Shown: in pieces, positions 48,723-59,296 of the stretch
Layout: every line of letters begins with the position of its first letter
Position numbering within the stretch: position 1 is the first letter of the stretch
Program-made: the position numbers and the translations under genes
Source: Trichomonas vaginalis G3
Taxonomy: Eukaryota; Parabasalia; Trichomonadida; Trichomonadidae
DNA: 64,000 nucleotides
Assembly (NCBI RefSeq): GCF_026262505.1
Contig: NC_067205.1
Span: 18,597,645 to 18,661,644 of the forward strand
Reading direction: 5' to 3'
Notes under the pieces: generated by a model
The model's input: only the letters and a program-made list of their open reading frames with translations
The model's database searches: none
Told to the model about the DNA's origin: nothing

Positions 48723-49012
48723 GGGAATTTCTCGCATATGTTCGTACATGAGCAAATACTATACCTTTTGCGAATAAAGAATTTTTTCATAAAAAAAGTT
48801 TTTTAGGAATTAGCATATCGGCGTTTTGCGACATTGCCAAACGCCAGATTTTAACCCAACATATGAGCATAAGCTCGTATATTGGAATAAACTCGACTTA
48901 TTCCATATTAAAGTTATTATAATAATAAGGCACTTAATGTGCAAATCTAATTGAATTAGAAAATGCACATTAAGTGCCTTTTATTGGAATATGTAATACC
49001 ACATATGGAATA
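48723..49012 (+). repeat. Left 290-bp inverted repeat of the DNA transposon
   Basis: Matches the reverse complement of 52767-53056. It contains nested palindromes: GGCACTTAATGTGCA...TGCACATTAAGTGCC (15-bp arms) and GGCGTTT...AAACGCC. After it, 49013-49544 shows no gene and no clear structure. Confidence 0.9.
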
Positions 49013-49544
49013 CCGAAATCCGAGCATCAATTAGGAATGAACTAGTGCAAATTTTAGAAATACAGTATTATGTTAAATTCAGGATAAAAATTGTTAGAAA
49101 TTTATATTTACAAATGAGTAAATAAGTATTTTGTAAAGTTTTCGTTTGATTTTCAAGCTTGTTGGAGAAAAATAATGAAAATAATTATTTATTTAAGCAA
49201 TTTACACTAAAACTTTTTATGGAAATTGCAGTTCTAGTAATGTCTTAGAATTTAATTGTCATTTAAAGTGTGAAATGCATTGATTTGCTAGTGAACGTAA
49301 ATCGGGAATACAAAATTAATATAAATGAACGAAAAATCTTCTAAGAACATCCTAAAATCAATCACCCTTTGAGTGGCTTTCATAATATATCTAGATGATA
49401 AACCAGAAATTGAACCCGCATATGGGTCCCATTAGGATAAATTGTAAACTATTCAAAAATAGTTTACAAAATTAATTTAGGTAATAATAAAATTTTTAAT
49501 TGAGATAAATTAAAAAAATCTTAGGAGAATGTTATGGATTTTCT

Positions 49545-51539
49545 TCATTGAACCATTCGATAAATGAGCATCTTTGCGAGCCATTTGTGTTCGAGAGTCT
49601 TGTACCATAAAGGTGGCATCTCAGCAGTTGAGCATCCCTTCAATGCATTGATATCTGTTGATGGAACAGAGTATGCGACTTCATCATTGATCATGATCCA
49701 ATATGCACTTTTTTGCAAAAAGACCACGTAATGAAAATTGCAATAGGCAACAATTGCAATCAATTGATATCTTTGCCTTTCGACTGTTGGGAGTGTCAAC
49801 TTTTTCGGGAAGTCAAAGATGACTTGATGAATCGAATCATTCTGCCACTCTCTCTGAATGTCGAAAGTCAAGAATTGTGGCCATGATGTGTTCCTTGTAG
49901 TTGACAAATGATATTGAATGGCATGATCGAGATCTGGTTCTCCAATTCTGGTGTGAATCGAGTAGCAATTTGTTTGTTCGTTGGCACTATCACGGTAAGT
50001 GATTCGGAAGAGTTGACCGATTCCTGGTATTTGCTCTGCGAGATCTGTGATCAATCTTGTCATCGTGTCATCACAATCTTGTGCCTCATATGTTGAGTTA
50101 CCAAGTAATGTGGCAAGTTCATGGGGAACGAAGACTAATCCTTTGGACTTCAATGAATTCAAATTTGTAAAGATACTTGACATCTCTGTTACGATGGGAG
50201 AGGACTGATTGGCAACCTTCAAAACTTCTGTTCTCACTTCGGATATGTAGAACAGAACCTGTAAACATACGTTCAAATGACACGTATTTCCCATATTATG
50301 AAGACCAACAATACCACCTTTAATTGGGTAAAGGTAGTTCGCCTCTTGTGATGACTGTATGATATCGACAGCTTGATGAGCGACAGCAATGATGTTCCGC
50401 TTTGATGGTTTCATGGAGGGTGCAACAACAGCAGCGACGGTATCGCTTGAAGGAAGAACCTTTGTTGGTGTAAAATCTTCGAAAAGGAGTAACTCTTCAT
50501 TATCATTCAGGGGTGATCCATCAATGTTATAATTTGTCAAACCGACTAAACCTGATATGATCAGAGGAAGTGATGTGCGCTCACCTCGAAAACCATTTTT
50601 CATGCAGGACCAGCATGACTTGAAACGTGCAAAGAAACGCTCGACAATCTGCCTGTCTTGGGCAATGGCGTTGTTGCGTTCAACGTCTGCTTCTTCGTGG
50701 CTTCTCTTCATCACCACGGCAGTAAGGTGATATTTCTGGATTCCAATATAGCCCCGGTCGGCAAGTACAGGATATTGGTAATCATCAAATCCTCGCTTTA
50801 CTGTCAAAAAATCCGAGACTTTTGACAAATCGAAAATCTTCTTGTCATGGACTGCAGCCATAAACTCAACGTTTTGATGTATGGCTTTTCCATCTGGTGA
50901 CACGAGGACTTGGAGCTTAATACCGTTGCAGTGGTTTTTTTCATCCCAACTATAAAGCCTCTCTTCCTTTACCGAAGGAATGTTGAAAGGAATTGTAGTG
51001 CTGTCTACAGCTGCAACAGCATCAGGGAAGTTTGTAAATTTGTTCTTCATTGAAGTTAACGGTGGACAGTGATTGGGAAGAAAATAGCTCGCAAAGATTG
51101 GAAATGCAACATTGGTAGTTCTTGTAACTAATTTGGAATAGCATGACTGGGAAATATGTAGCAACGGACATAATGCTGAATAGGGCAAGTATGTGCAGTA
51201 ATATGTGAGCGTGAGGAAGAGAGACTCGATTGTTGAAAATTTGACCTTCCTTCCTCTTCTGGCCCTTCCACAGTTGGATTCAATAATGTCAGCGAGGTAT
51301 TCCAACTGTTCATATGTGAAGTTGCACAATGATCGGAGCTGGAGCTTTGGATGCATCCTGATGAATATTGAAATCGAGAACCTGGGCATTGGATTGGTCA
51401 ATGTCATCTCTTTTGCCTCTTCTTCATTTAATGGCTCTTCATCTGTGTCGGAATTCTCAGGTGTAACAGTAACAACAATGTTCGCCCTTCTGGATTCTTT
51501 TATCTTGGTGATGATATCTTCATCGCATGGTTCATCCAT
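49545..51539 (-). CDS. DDE transposase fused to a ubiquitin-specific-protease-like domain, 664 aa
   Basis: The ATG at 51539 (MDEPCDEDIITKIKESRRAN) is used: the frame reaches 51626 only through a TTG, and TCATTTATCAAC stands just before this ATG. Residues 60-150 carry a helix-turn-helix part (CNFTYEQLEYLADIIESNCG). The DDE core has AAVDSTTIPFN (D179), VLADRGYIG (D261) and IVERFFARFK (E300). From about residue 407 a second domain begins: GIVGLHNMGNTCHLNVCLQV is a USP cysteine box (C420), EAQDCDDTM lies where the QQDA motif is expected, NFHYVVFLQKSAYW supplies the histidine (H603), and INDEV the third residue (N618/D619). So both catalytic sets look present. USPs remove ubiquitin from proteins; the domain may protect the transposase or alter host chromatin, which is inference. 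No break is visible. Confidence 0.85.
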   Translation of the reverse strand: MDEPCDEDIITKIKESRRANIVVTVTPENSDTDEEPLNEEEAKEMTLTNPMPRFSISIFIRMHPKLQLRSLCNFTYEQLEYLADIIESNCGRARRGRKVKFSTIESLFLTLTYYCTYLPYSALCPLLHISQSCYSKLVTRTTNVAFPIFASYFLPNHCPPLTSMKNKFTNFPDAVAAVDSTTIPFNIPSVKEERLYSWDEKNHCNGIKLQVLVSPDGKAIHQNVEFMAAVHDKKIFDLSKVSDFLTVKRGFDDYQYPVLADRGYIGIQKYHLTAVVMKRSHEEADVERNNAIAQDRQIVERFFARFKSCWSCMKNGFRGERTSLPLIISGLVGLTNYNIDGSPLNDNEELLLFEDFTPTKVLPSSDTVAAVVAPSMKPSKRNIIAVAHQAVDIIQSSQEANYLYPIKGGIVGLHNMGNTCHLNVCLQVLFYISEVRTEVLKVANQSSPIVTEMSSIFTNLNSLKSKGLVFVPHELATLLGNSTYEAQDCDDTMTRLITDLAEQIPGIGQLFRITYRDSANEQTNCYSIHTRIGEPDLDHAIQYHLSTTRNTSWPQFLTFDIQREWQNDSIHQVIFDFPKKLTLPTVERQRYQLIAIVAYCNFHYVVFLQKSAYWIMINDEVAYSVPSTDINALKGCSTAEMPPLWYKTLEHKWLAKMLIYRMVQ

Positions 51540-51771
51540 GTTGATAAATGAAGTGATTAAAAGATATAAAAATCTTATCAAATTTGAAATAGAGTTCAAA
51601 ATTAATAAATAATGAAACCCAATCAATTTAATAATATCTAGATATCCTAATATATATCATTTTAAACTCGAAATTAAGAAACTGTGAAGAATTAAAAAAA
51701 CGTTTAAAATCTTTTAATAGAAATAGTTTATTTAAAAAATAAAAGTTTAACTGGTGCATAAGTAAAAATTA

Positions 51772-51850
51772 GATTCTCGAACTTATTATTATTTTTGATT
51801 GAAATATTAAAATAGTATTCCAATCAAAAATAATAATAAGTTCGAGAATC
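51772..51850. repeat. Perfect palindrome with 30-bp arms and 19-bp spacer
   Basis: Arms 51772-51801 and 51821-51850 are exact reverse complements (GATTCTCGAACTTATTATTA... against ...TAATAATAAGTTCGAGAATC). It lies about 230 bp upstream of the transposase start, inside the transposon. It could be a terminator, a cruciform or a tiny inserted foldback element. Confidence 0.85.
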
Positions 51851-51928
51851 GTAATTTTAGAACTTTTTTACATTCTTCACGCCTGTAAAAATATTCCATA
51901 ATTACAGATTTTATTAATTACTACTTTT

Positions 51929-52228
51929 TTAGATACATTCTAAAGCTGGCGAAGCAACGCTAAAGTGATGATTAACAGTGAATCACTGCGACGACCCAAC
52001 ATAATATATTGAGATTAATTTTCTAGGTACGGTTGAAATGGCGGAGACCTTCTGGCTGTGCCTCAGAGCCCCTAAAATATTTCAAAAGAAATATTTCTAC
52101 CATTTCGTCGAAAGATTAATCTCTGACTATGTCCGAGATAGCATCACTCAGGCAAAAGTATTACGCCGAGAATACCGATAGAAGTTTCTATCTAGTATAA
52201 GCGCCAGTATTTAGAAGAAAACATCTAA
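51929..52228 (+). ncRNA. Candidate structured RNA inside the DNA transposon, about 300 nt
   Basis: A terminal helix can be drawn from three segments in order: TTAGAT (51929) with ATCTAA (52223), TTCTAAA (51938) with TTTAGAA (52210), and CTGGCG (51946) with CGCCAG (52202). Inside are AGTGAT/ATCACT (51964/51982), GAGATTAAT/ATTAATCTC (52011/52115), GAAATGG/CCATTTC (52035/52100), AAATATTTC/GAAATATTT with an AAAA loop (52075/52088) and GATAGAA/TTCTATC (52177/52186). The segment is less AT-rich than its surroundings and contains no frame. The fold would be much the same on either strand, so the strand is a guess. I could not match it to RNase P, group I or II introns, or hammerhead cores. Confidence 0.55.
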
Positions 52229-52766
52229 AAAAATGAACTATTTGTTCCATTCAATTATCAATTTTTTTTTTGTGAAAAAAAGAAATTTTGAAATTATACT
52301 TATAATATTGTTAGCATATATAAAATAAACATTTTGGGAAAAATTATAAAATTTTCCAAAATTTACCATCGAAAATTTCCCCAAAAATTTTCAAAATTTT
52401 CCCAAATATCCATCAACATTTTTCCCAAAAAATTTCACAGGAAAGTTTGCCAAAGCGGAACCCAACTAATATGTTCAATTCATGAAAATTTTATTTTAAT
52501 TTACTAGGTTTATATAAACTTTTGAACCTTTTATAATGTCTATAGCAACTCAAATCAATTGCAATTCATTAATTTATTTGTTTGAGACAAATCATTAATT
52601 TATTGATTTTTTTGAAACAAAAAAAGGACATAGGAACTATTCAATTTGTTTGTAATCCTTTTTTATCCACACTTGCTGAAAAAATAAAAAAAATTAATTG
52701 TTATATAAAATATCTTTGTATTTTGATTACATATTCTATATGTGGTATTCCGCAAATCATATTTCA
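52229..52766. other. AT-rich spacer of the DNA transposon without a gene
   Basis: Repeated GGGAAAAATT / AATTTTCCC-type words between 52335 and 52440 make many weak foldbacks; no coding frame of interest is seen. A second, partial copy of the repeat-end sequence (ATATGTGGTATTCC) stands at 52738-52751. Confidence 0.4.
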
Positions 52767-53056
52767 TATTCCATATGTGGTATTACATATTCCAATAAAA
52801 GGCACTTAATGTGCATTTTCTAATTCAATTAGATTTGCACATTAAGTGCCTTATTATTATAATAACTTTAATATGGAATAAGTCGAGTTTATTCCAATAT
52901 ACGAGCTTATGCTCATATGTTGGGTTAAAATCTGGCGTTTGGCAATGTCGCAAAACGCCGATATGCTAATTCCTAAAAAATTTTTTTTATGAAAAAATTC
53001 TTTATTCGCAAAAGGTATAGTATTTGCTCATGTACGAACATATGCGAGAAATTCCC
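52767..53056 (-). repeat. Right 290-bp inverted repeat of the DNA transposon
   Basis: The reverse complement of 48723-49012, with only a few differences by eye. Followed by ATT (53057-53059). Confidence 0.9.
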
Positions 53057-53308
53057 ATTGTTCTATACTATATGTCATTAGCATAATCTTCGAAACGTTT
53101 TCTCTCAAAATTACATTTGTAGGTAAAATTTATCATATTTCTGAACGCATGCATACTATGCCAAATTCATAATATTTCGAATTTATATTTTTGTATTCTG
53201 TGAATCTATGAAGATTTGGATTTTCCGTTATTTGCTTGTATACTAAATTCATGATTTTATTGACCTGGTCTTTTCAATTTCACTATGAAAAATTCTGATA
53301 ATTCAATT

Positions 53309-53316
53309 TTGAGAGG
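53309..53316 (+). promoter_or_regulatory. TTGAGAGG octamer 17 nt upstream of the 53334 gene
   Basis: One of six TTGAGAGG/CCTCTCAA octamers found between 53.3 and 59.3 kb. Its context AATTTTGAGAGG is close to AAATTGAGAGG in front of Hsp70, at a similar distance from the ATG. Confidence 0.5.
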
Positions 53317-53333
53317 CTCTTAAAAATAAAACA

Positions 53334-53741
53334 ATGTTTGCTCCTCAAGTCTTCTACCAGAACGGATATCGTGCACCCTATTCCTACTCGTACAACCAGC
53401 CCATGATGCCTATAGCTCCTCAGGCGCCTCCAACCCCACCAAAAATCCCGTCATTAACGATAGAGCTTCCAACCTACACTTACGTCCCTACGAAGCAAGT
53501 GATTATACCGTTCGACAAGAAACTGTCTCATAATGGTATGTTTAACAGCATGGATGAAGCTATGAGCTTCCTGTCAAAGCACTGCATAAAATATCATGGC
53601 CAGTTTACACGACAATTAGCGCGTGTGTACTCGAAGCTTTGCTATGTCCTTGACCTCGTAAATGGCACATACTGTCCAATGAACGATTTGTCAAAGAAAG
53701 ATTTCAATGCTGCTTTCTTAAAGTTCAGCAAGATGAATTAA
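53334..53741 (+). CDS. Host protein of unknown function, 135 aa
   Basis: MFAPQVFYQNGYRAPYSYSY opens a Y/P-rich disordered head (residues 1-45), followed by a small globular, mostly helical domain (KLSHNGMFNSMDEAMSFLSK to NAAFLKFSKMN) with charged and aromatic residues in regular spacing. GC content and codon choice (many C-ending codons) are like the Hsp70 gene and unlike the mobile elements, so it is a well-used host gene. The stop TAA is followed by a T-rich trailer. I do not recognise the family. Confidence 0.65.
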   Translation: MFAPQVFYQNGYRAPYSYSYNQPMMPIAPQAPPTPPKIPSLTIELPTYTYVPTKQVIIPFDKKLSHNGMFNSMDEAMSFLSKHCIKYHGQFTRQLARVYSKLCYVLDLVNGTYCPMNDLSKKDFNAAFLKFSKMN

Positions 53742-55645
53742 TCTGCTTCTTTGTAAGTTGGTATTATAAACATGTATTCTATTTGACTTCATACTTATTT
53801 TTTAATTACTCAACTATTTTTTTCCCTCAATAAATATCAAAACAAAAAGGAAGCCAAGGCCTGTCCTATTTGCAATATACAGTGTCATGTTTCTTAAAAG
53901 CATTACTGAATTTTGAATTAAAGATGAGAACTTCGGATTGATCGAAATAAGAAAAATTGTACGGAATTCTTTAGAGTGTATTGAATTAAACCACCAACAC
54001 TGTAGAGATGCTAAAATTATTAAATATCCAGCCTAGATCACCTTTGTCAGTCTGACAGAAATTGGTTCCCAAATAGACATATTTCCTTCATAAACATCTA
54101 TTTACATTCGTTAGTTTTATCTATTTACAAAGGTTAAACTGTGGCATGATTTACAAATTCAATATGAAAATGGAATGTGAAGAATTATAAGATTTTCTTT
54201 GGAATTGATATTTGTTGTGGTTATTAGTTGTATTTTGTATATTAAAATAGTAATCGGACAATCCATTAATATATAAAAAGAATATGAAGCAATCAAAAAT
54301 TGATCTATCAGATCAATTGATTTTAATTTTAGGTACCTCTGAAATGAAGAATTGAATACTACTTTTATTAAGTTTGAACGCCAAGTATTATGAAAGATAT
54401 AAATTCAAAAACAGAAATTTACAATTATTTTTCAATCGGTACATTGGGACTCCATTAAAATTTCATACATTCATATTCCAATAATACAGTTTACACATTT
54501 TGTATAAGAATACATGCAATATGCATATAAGGCAAGAGGAACCACAATATCACAGTTTCCTAAAATATTCCTTGTATATTCTACCCAGTGTTTTATATCA
54601 AAACTCGAAATATATTAAATGGAGAAATATGAAATATTATATTAAATTTGATTTTTTGGCATAATGGAATGCTGTAAGTTTATGTCTGCACAATATAGAT
54701 CACCAGATAAGAAAAAAGTAGATGTATTGCTATATAAGGGTTCTGACCGACCAACTATCCCCTCTCAATCTTCTTCCGCTTCGAGACACTGTATATGCCT
54801 ACATGATTGATATTATTCCTTGTACATCACACACTATGATAGTGTTGCTTCATAATATTCTATACATATATGATAGGTGAATCTCAAAACCGCTAGATGA
54901 ATTTGAAAAAAGCAATTTATGGTATCAATTTTTGATTTTCTCATTTTAGACTAAAAATTTTCGATATTTTCAAAGTTACGGATTTGAAAGCACTTATATG
55001 TACAGAAAATATCCATCGCTAAGCGGGGCTTCGAAACCACCTCAATCCATAATTATTGAAAACCATTTCGTCAAAAATACAAATTTTAGCTAATTTAGAT
55101 ATTTGGTATCTATAGCAATGTCAAATTATGTTATGAATAAACATTAAACTGCGAGTCAAAAGGAGTACTTAGCTTCAACTTTTTGAGAGAAGTCATACAA
55201 TTAATTATATGAGTTTCTCTCAAAAAGTCGATTTCTGGCAAGGCAACCACTCAACTCAAAAATTGGTACATCTTTTGGACCGCACAAGCTATTCGCTCTA
55301 ATTCGATATAACAACAAAGGATATTAAAACAGATATACATATAGGATGAATTGATACGATTTTTTCGGGTCTAACTTCAAAATTTAAGATTTCGAAATTT
55401 AATTCAAGCTTCAAACCAGAAATTTAAGCATAAATAGAAGCTGCTGTACTACCTATTGCATGTGCAGCTTATTTGAGCTCTAATATTTAATAATTTACTC
55501 TCACTCTCAGTGAAGGCACCATGAGCATTAGAAATGTAAACCATTCAAAAATTGATAGGTACGCCTTTTGATTCGCACTTTAATTTTCATTTATAGTCGT
55601 GGTGTTACCCCTTTCCTTTTTAATTTAATTAGTGAGTCTTTTTGA
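53742..55645. other. Host intergenic region, no gene seen
   Basis: AT-rich, with stops in all frames. It holds an orphan CCTCTCAA octamer at 54761-54768, the hairpin at 55179-55227, and two diverged copies of a CAAAAATTG(AT)GGTAC...CTTTTGG/ATTCGCAC block near 55255 and 55545, probably an old repeat. No tRNA or rRNA signature was noticed. Confidence 0.5.
55179..55227. repeat. Hairpin with 13-bp arms containing TTTTTGAGAGAA
   Basis: CTTTTTGAGAGAA (55179-55191) is the exact reverse complement of TTCTCTCAAAAAG (55215-55227), with a 23-bp spacer. The arms are one base away from the TTGAGAGG octamer seen at host promoters. Confidence 0.6.
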
Positions 55646-56665
55646 CTCAAAGCCAAGTTAATATTAATTGTTTTGAGGAAACATGTTCATGGTGAAGAAG
55701 TTACAAATAGTATTTGGCGTCTTTATTATGAAGGAATTATTCCTCCTTCTTCAGTCGTTACAGGTGAAGTTCAACAACAAGTCATTCCAACAGAAAACAA
55801 ATGCTTTGCATACATTTGTAAATTCATCAATCTACAAGATAGAGCAGTTAAACTCGAAAATACAAATGATTACTCGATTTTACTTTGCGAAAACGTTTTT
55901 TCAAAAGGTCCAGGTACAGTTTATATTCAAAGTTATAGTAAAAATAACATTATTATTGATAAATTTTGTTCATTTGAAAGTCAAAATCCTTCAGGTGGCC
56001 ATTTTACTTATTTTTATGGCAAAATCAACAGTACAATCCTCCAAGGATCAATTTGTAATGGAGGAGATAGTTCAGCAAATTGTATGATTTACCATGGAAA
56101 TGGTTTTGCATCACTTTCAAAAACAAACATTTCTAACTGTATTTCATTACAAAGACCAGGTTTTATGTATAGAGATATTGAATCAACAGTAAATGTTTCA
56201 TTTTGTAATTTTGAGAATTTAAAAGCAACTGACGCATTGACTACTCAGTTTTGGAAATGTCCAGGAAGAATTGACCGATGTAATTATATAAATAATTCTC
56301 AAAATAATAAAAATTGGGGAATTGTTTATGTTTCAGATAATAGACATGATATTTTCGATTCATCTTTCCAAAACAATCCTCAGATTAACAAAGGAAAATT
56401 ATTTGAAGCATATTATGGACAAATTTATATCCATCGATGTAGTATTGATTCTTATTCATCTGTTGGATATGTTGATACATCAGAAAAAGGAGAAGTTTCA
56501 TTTAAGAATATATTAAAGTTCGTTAATTTAAGTCCACGTGAAGGAAATCTTGAAATAGTATTATTATTTGTTCCAAAGAAAGAAAATAAAATCATTTCAT
56601 TATGTCCATCCATAAATTTTCTTTTTGGTAAATATCATATTTCTATTTTGTTCTTGATTAAATGA
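55646..56665 (+). pseudogene. Remnant of a host beta-helix surface-type protein gene
   Basis: The open stretch has no ATG near its start (it opens after a stop at 55643 and begins with TTG-type codons only). It shows repeated short strands with N, G, S and C turns (SLSKTNISNCISLQRPGFMY, NVSFCNFENLKATD, IYIHRCSIDSYSSVGYVDTS), the look of a right-handed parallel beta-helix as in pectate-lyase or Pmp-like surface proteins. T. vaginalis has many such genes. No signal peptide or membrane anchor is present; the last 25 residues are hydrophobic. Probably a fragment lacking its 5' end. Confidence 0.5.
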
Positions 56666-57292
56666 TAAAAATTAATAATTTTTCTTGCCTTCTCCATTTC
56701 GATAGGTACCATGTCATGTAAATGAAACCAGACTTATAAATAAGAGATTTTTTTTGAGAGGAATTATTGGATAGGAGGACAGTAAATCTAGATTTAATTT
56801 CTCGCATGCAACAATTCCTATTGTAGCTTCTCTGAATCAGACTGAATAGTGGGCAATTTACAACACTGCTCTTCTTTGGAAATTATTGTTTCATAAAATA
56901 AGTCAAATAGCACACAAATGATATATATCTTGATAATTTAAAATACAAGCAAAAAAGATAAATGACAAAAAATTCGAAAAAAATTCGAAAAATTCAAAAA
57001 TCCCTTAATTCCTGAGGATTTTGGAAAAAAGTTTTTACATGAACATGTGTATATTATATGAAGTATATTGATAAGGTAAAAATCAAATTTTATTGCATAT
57101 TCATCGAGAAAATAAACTAACGAATCCCTCAAAATTGAGAGGGTAATCCTCCTCCTCTCAAATAAACGTACATATGGGTGCACCCTTAAAATCAAATAAA
57201 ATGAAGTTAATATTTATTTTCGCTCCACTTCTTGTTGTATAATGAAAAAAATTATTATTGTTGAATATAAAAATAAAATAAAGAGAATTTAT
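56666..57292. other. Host intergenic region between beta-helix remnant and Hsp70
   Basis: AT-rich, no gene seen. It contains TTGAGAGG at 56754-56761 and an inverted pair TTGAGAGG (57135-57142) / CCTCTCAA (57154-57161) forming a small hairpin downstream of the Hsp70 stop. Confidence 0.5.
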
Positions 57293-59272
57293 TTAATCAA
57301 CTTCCTCAACACGTGGGCCAGAGCCTGATGGGCGAGCACCAGCAGATGGGCCAGCACCTGGAGCAGCACCACCAGCGCCACCCATGTTCTGGAACATAGA
57401 TGGGTCAACGCCACCTGGCATTCCGCCGGCACCACCAGCAGCAGACTGGTAGGCCTTCTGCATGAGTGGCATCAACTGGCCTTCGACATCCTTCTGCTTG
57501 TTCTCGTAGTCAGAGACAGAAGCGTCCTGGTTGGATTCGATCCAAGCGAGTGTGTCGTTGACAACCTTGAGGATGGCATCTTTGTCGGCAGCATCGATCT
57601 TAGAGCCGAGTTCGCCGTTGACAGAGTTACGAACACCGAAGCAGTAACCTTCGAGACCGTTCTTTGCCTCTGTCTTCTTCTTGATCTCTTCATCCTGAGC
57701 CTTGTACTTCTCAGCATCAGAAACCATGCGGTCGATATCTGCCTGGGAAAGACGGCCCTTGTCGTTCTTGATTGTGATCTTCTTGACATTACCTGTGGAC
57801 TTATCCTGAGCAGAAACGTTCATGATACCATCAGCGTTGACATCGAATGTAACTTCGATCTGTGGAACACCACGTGGTGCTGGTGGAATGCCTGTGAGAT
57901 CGAATGTACCAAGAAGGTTGTTGTCGCGTGTTCTTGTACGCTCACCTTCGTAGACCTTGATTGTAACTGCTGGCTGGTTATCAGCGAATGTTGTGAAGAT
58001 GTTTGACTTCTTGGCTGGAATTGTTGTGTTACGTGGAATCAAAACTGTCATGATTTCGCCAGCTGTTTCAATACCAAGAGAAAGTGGAGCGACATCGAGA
58101 AGTAAGATATCCTTGACTGCCTCGGAGTTATCGCCTTTGATGATGGCGGCCTGGACTGCAGCACCGTAAGCGACGGCCTCATCTGGGTCGACACCACGGC
58201 ATGGCTGCTTGCCGTTGAAGAACTCCTGGAGGAGCTGCTGGACACGTGGAATACGTGATGAACCACCGACAAGAATGATATCTGTGACATCGGACTTTGA
58301 CATCTTTGCATCCTTGAGAACCTGTGCAACTGGGCCAAGTGTGGATCTGAAGAGTTCATCGTTCAAGTTCTCGAACATAGCACGAGAAATTGTATCCTGG
58401 AAATCGTGGCCCTGGTAGAGAGACTCGCAAAGGATGGATGCGTTAGCAGCTGTAGAGATTGTACGCTTAGCACGCTCGCAAGCTGTTCTGAGTGTTCTCA
58501 AAGCACGTGGTGATTCGCGCAGATCGCACTTGAACTTCTTCTGGAAACGATCAGCGAAGTAATCGACAAGGCGTGAATCGAAGTCTTCACCACCAAGGTG
58601 TGTATCACCAGCTGTAGCACGAACTTCGAACATGCCACCATCGATATCAAGAAGGGAAACATCGAATGTGCCACCACCGAGATCGAAGATGAGAACGTGG
58701 CGTTCCTTATCGGACTTCTCGTTGAGACCGAAAGCAATAGCAGCGGCTGTTGGCTCGTTGATGATACGGAGGACGTTAAGGCCAGCGATAACACCAGCAT
58801 CCTTTGTAGCCTGACGTTGGCCATCGTTGAAGTAAGCTGGAACTGTAACGACAGCATCTGTAATCTTTTCTGAGAGCATGTTCTCAGCTGTTTCCTTCAT
58901 CTTGCCGAGGACCATGGCTGAGATTTCTTCTGGGAAGAATTGCTTTGTCTCGCCCTTGAATTGGACTTCAATCTTTGGACGGTCGCCATCACTGCGGACG
59001 ACCTTGAATGGCCAGTGCTTCATATCCTTTTGGACGACTGGATCAGAGAACTTACGGCCAATCATACGCTTAGCATCGAAGACTGTGTTCTGTGGGTTCA
59101 TAGCAGCTTGGTTCTTAGCAGCATCACCGACGAGTCTCTCGTCTTCTGTGAATGCGACATAAGAAGGTGTTGTTCTGTTACCCATATCGTTGGCGAGGAT
59201 GTCGACACGGTTGTGGCGGAAAACACCAACGCAGGAGTATGTTGTACCAAGATCAATACCAATAGCAGACAT
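57293..59272 (-). CDS. HSP70: Cytosolic heat shock protein 70, 659 aa
   Basis: The start [18 protein letters not shown] carries the phosphate-1 motif of the Hsp70 ATPase. [30 protein letters not shown] and [16 protein letters not shown] follow in the expected order, then the linker [16 protein letters not shown] and the substrate-binding domain. The C-terminus is GGMPGG-rich and ends in EEVD, the cytosolic signature that binds TPR co-chaperones. Length is normal and no intron or break is visible. GC content is far above its surroundings, with strong C-ending codon bias, as expected for a highly expressed gene. CCTCTCAA (59297-59304) and a TCACT initiator-like site (about 59326) lie upstream. 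Confidence 0.97.
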   Translation of the reverse strand: MSAIGIDLGTTYSCVGVFRHNRVDILANDMGNRTTPSYVAFTEDERLVGDAAKNQAAMNPQNTVFDAKRMIGRKFSDPVVQKDMKHWPFKVVRSDGDRPKIEVQFKGETKQFFPEEISAMVLGKMKETAENMLSEKITDAVVTVPAYFNDGQRQATKDAGVIAGLNVLRIINEPTAAAIAFGLNEKSDKERHVLIFDLGGGTFDVSLLDIDGGMFEVRATAGDTHLGGEDFDSRLVDYFADRFQKKFKCDLRESPRALRTLRTACERAKRTISTAANASILCESLYQGHDFQDTISRAMFENLNDELFRSTLGPVAQVLKDAKMSKSDVTDIILVGGSSRIPRVQQLLQEFFNGKQPCRGVDPDEAVAYGAAVQAAIIKGDNSEAVKDILLLDVAPLSLGIETAGEIMTVLIPRNTTIPAKKSNIFTTFADNQPAVTIKVYEGERTRTRDNNLLGTFDLTGIPPAPRGVPQIEVTFDVNADGIMNVSAQDKSTGNVKKITIKNDKGRLSQADIDRMVSDAEKYKAQDEEIKKKTEAKNGLEGYCFGVRNSVNGELGSKIDAADKDAILKVVNDTLAWIESNQDASVSDYENKQKDVEGQLMPLMQKAYQSAAGGAGGMPGGVDPSMFQNMGGAGGAAPGAGPSAGARPSGSGPRVEEVD

Positions 59273-59296
59273 TAATAAAGATGGAAATATTCGTGT

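Larger units (their letters stand above)
48723..53056. mobile_element. 4.3-kb DNA transposon with 290-bp inverted repeats and DDE transposase-USP fusion
   Basis: The ends start GGGAATTTCTCGCATATG on both sides, and the trinucleotide ATT flanks both (48720-48722 and 53057-53059), suggesting a 3-bp target duplication. The two 290-bp repeats are almost identical, so the copy is young. The single long gene (49545-51539, minus) encodes a DDE transposase of the IS5/PIF-Harbinger/ISL2EU kind with a C-terminal deubiquitinase-like domain. Between the gene and the right repeat lie a 30-bp-arm palindrome and a self-pairing 300-nt segment. GGG ends would also suit the ISL2EU group, so the superfamily is not settled. 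Confidence 0.88.

Noticed and set aside
51929-52228. RNase P RNA, group I or II intron or hammerhead ribozyme
   Set aside because: The conserved core words of these families were looked for by eye on both strands and not found, so only a generic structured RNA is proposed.
56938-57195. 85-codon minus-strand frame downstream of Hsp70
   Set aside because: Starts with TTG, low-complexity AT-rich composition, no initiator in place; not supported as a gene.
57472-59275. Many long open frames overlapping Hsp70 on both strands
   Set aside because: Shadows caused by the GC-rich, biased codon use of Hsp70; none has a recognisable product.
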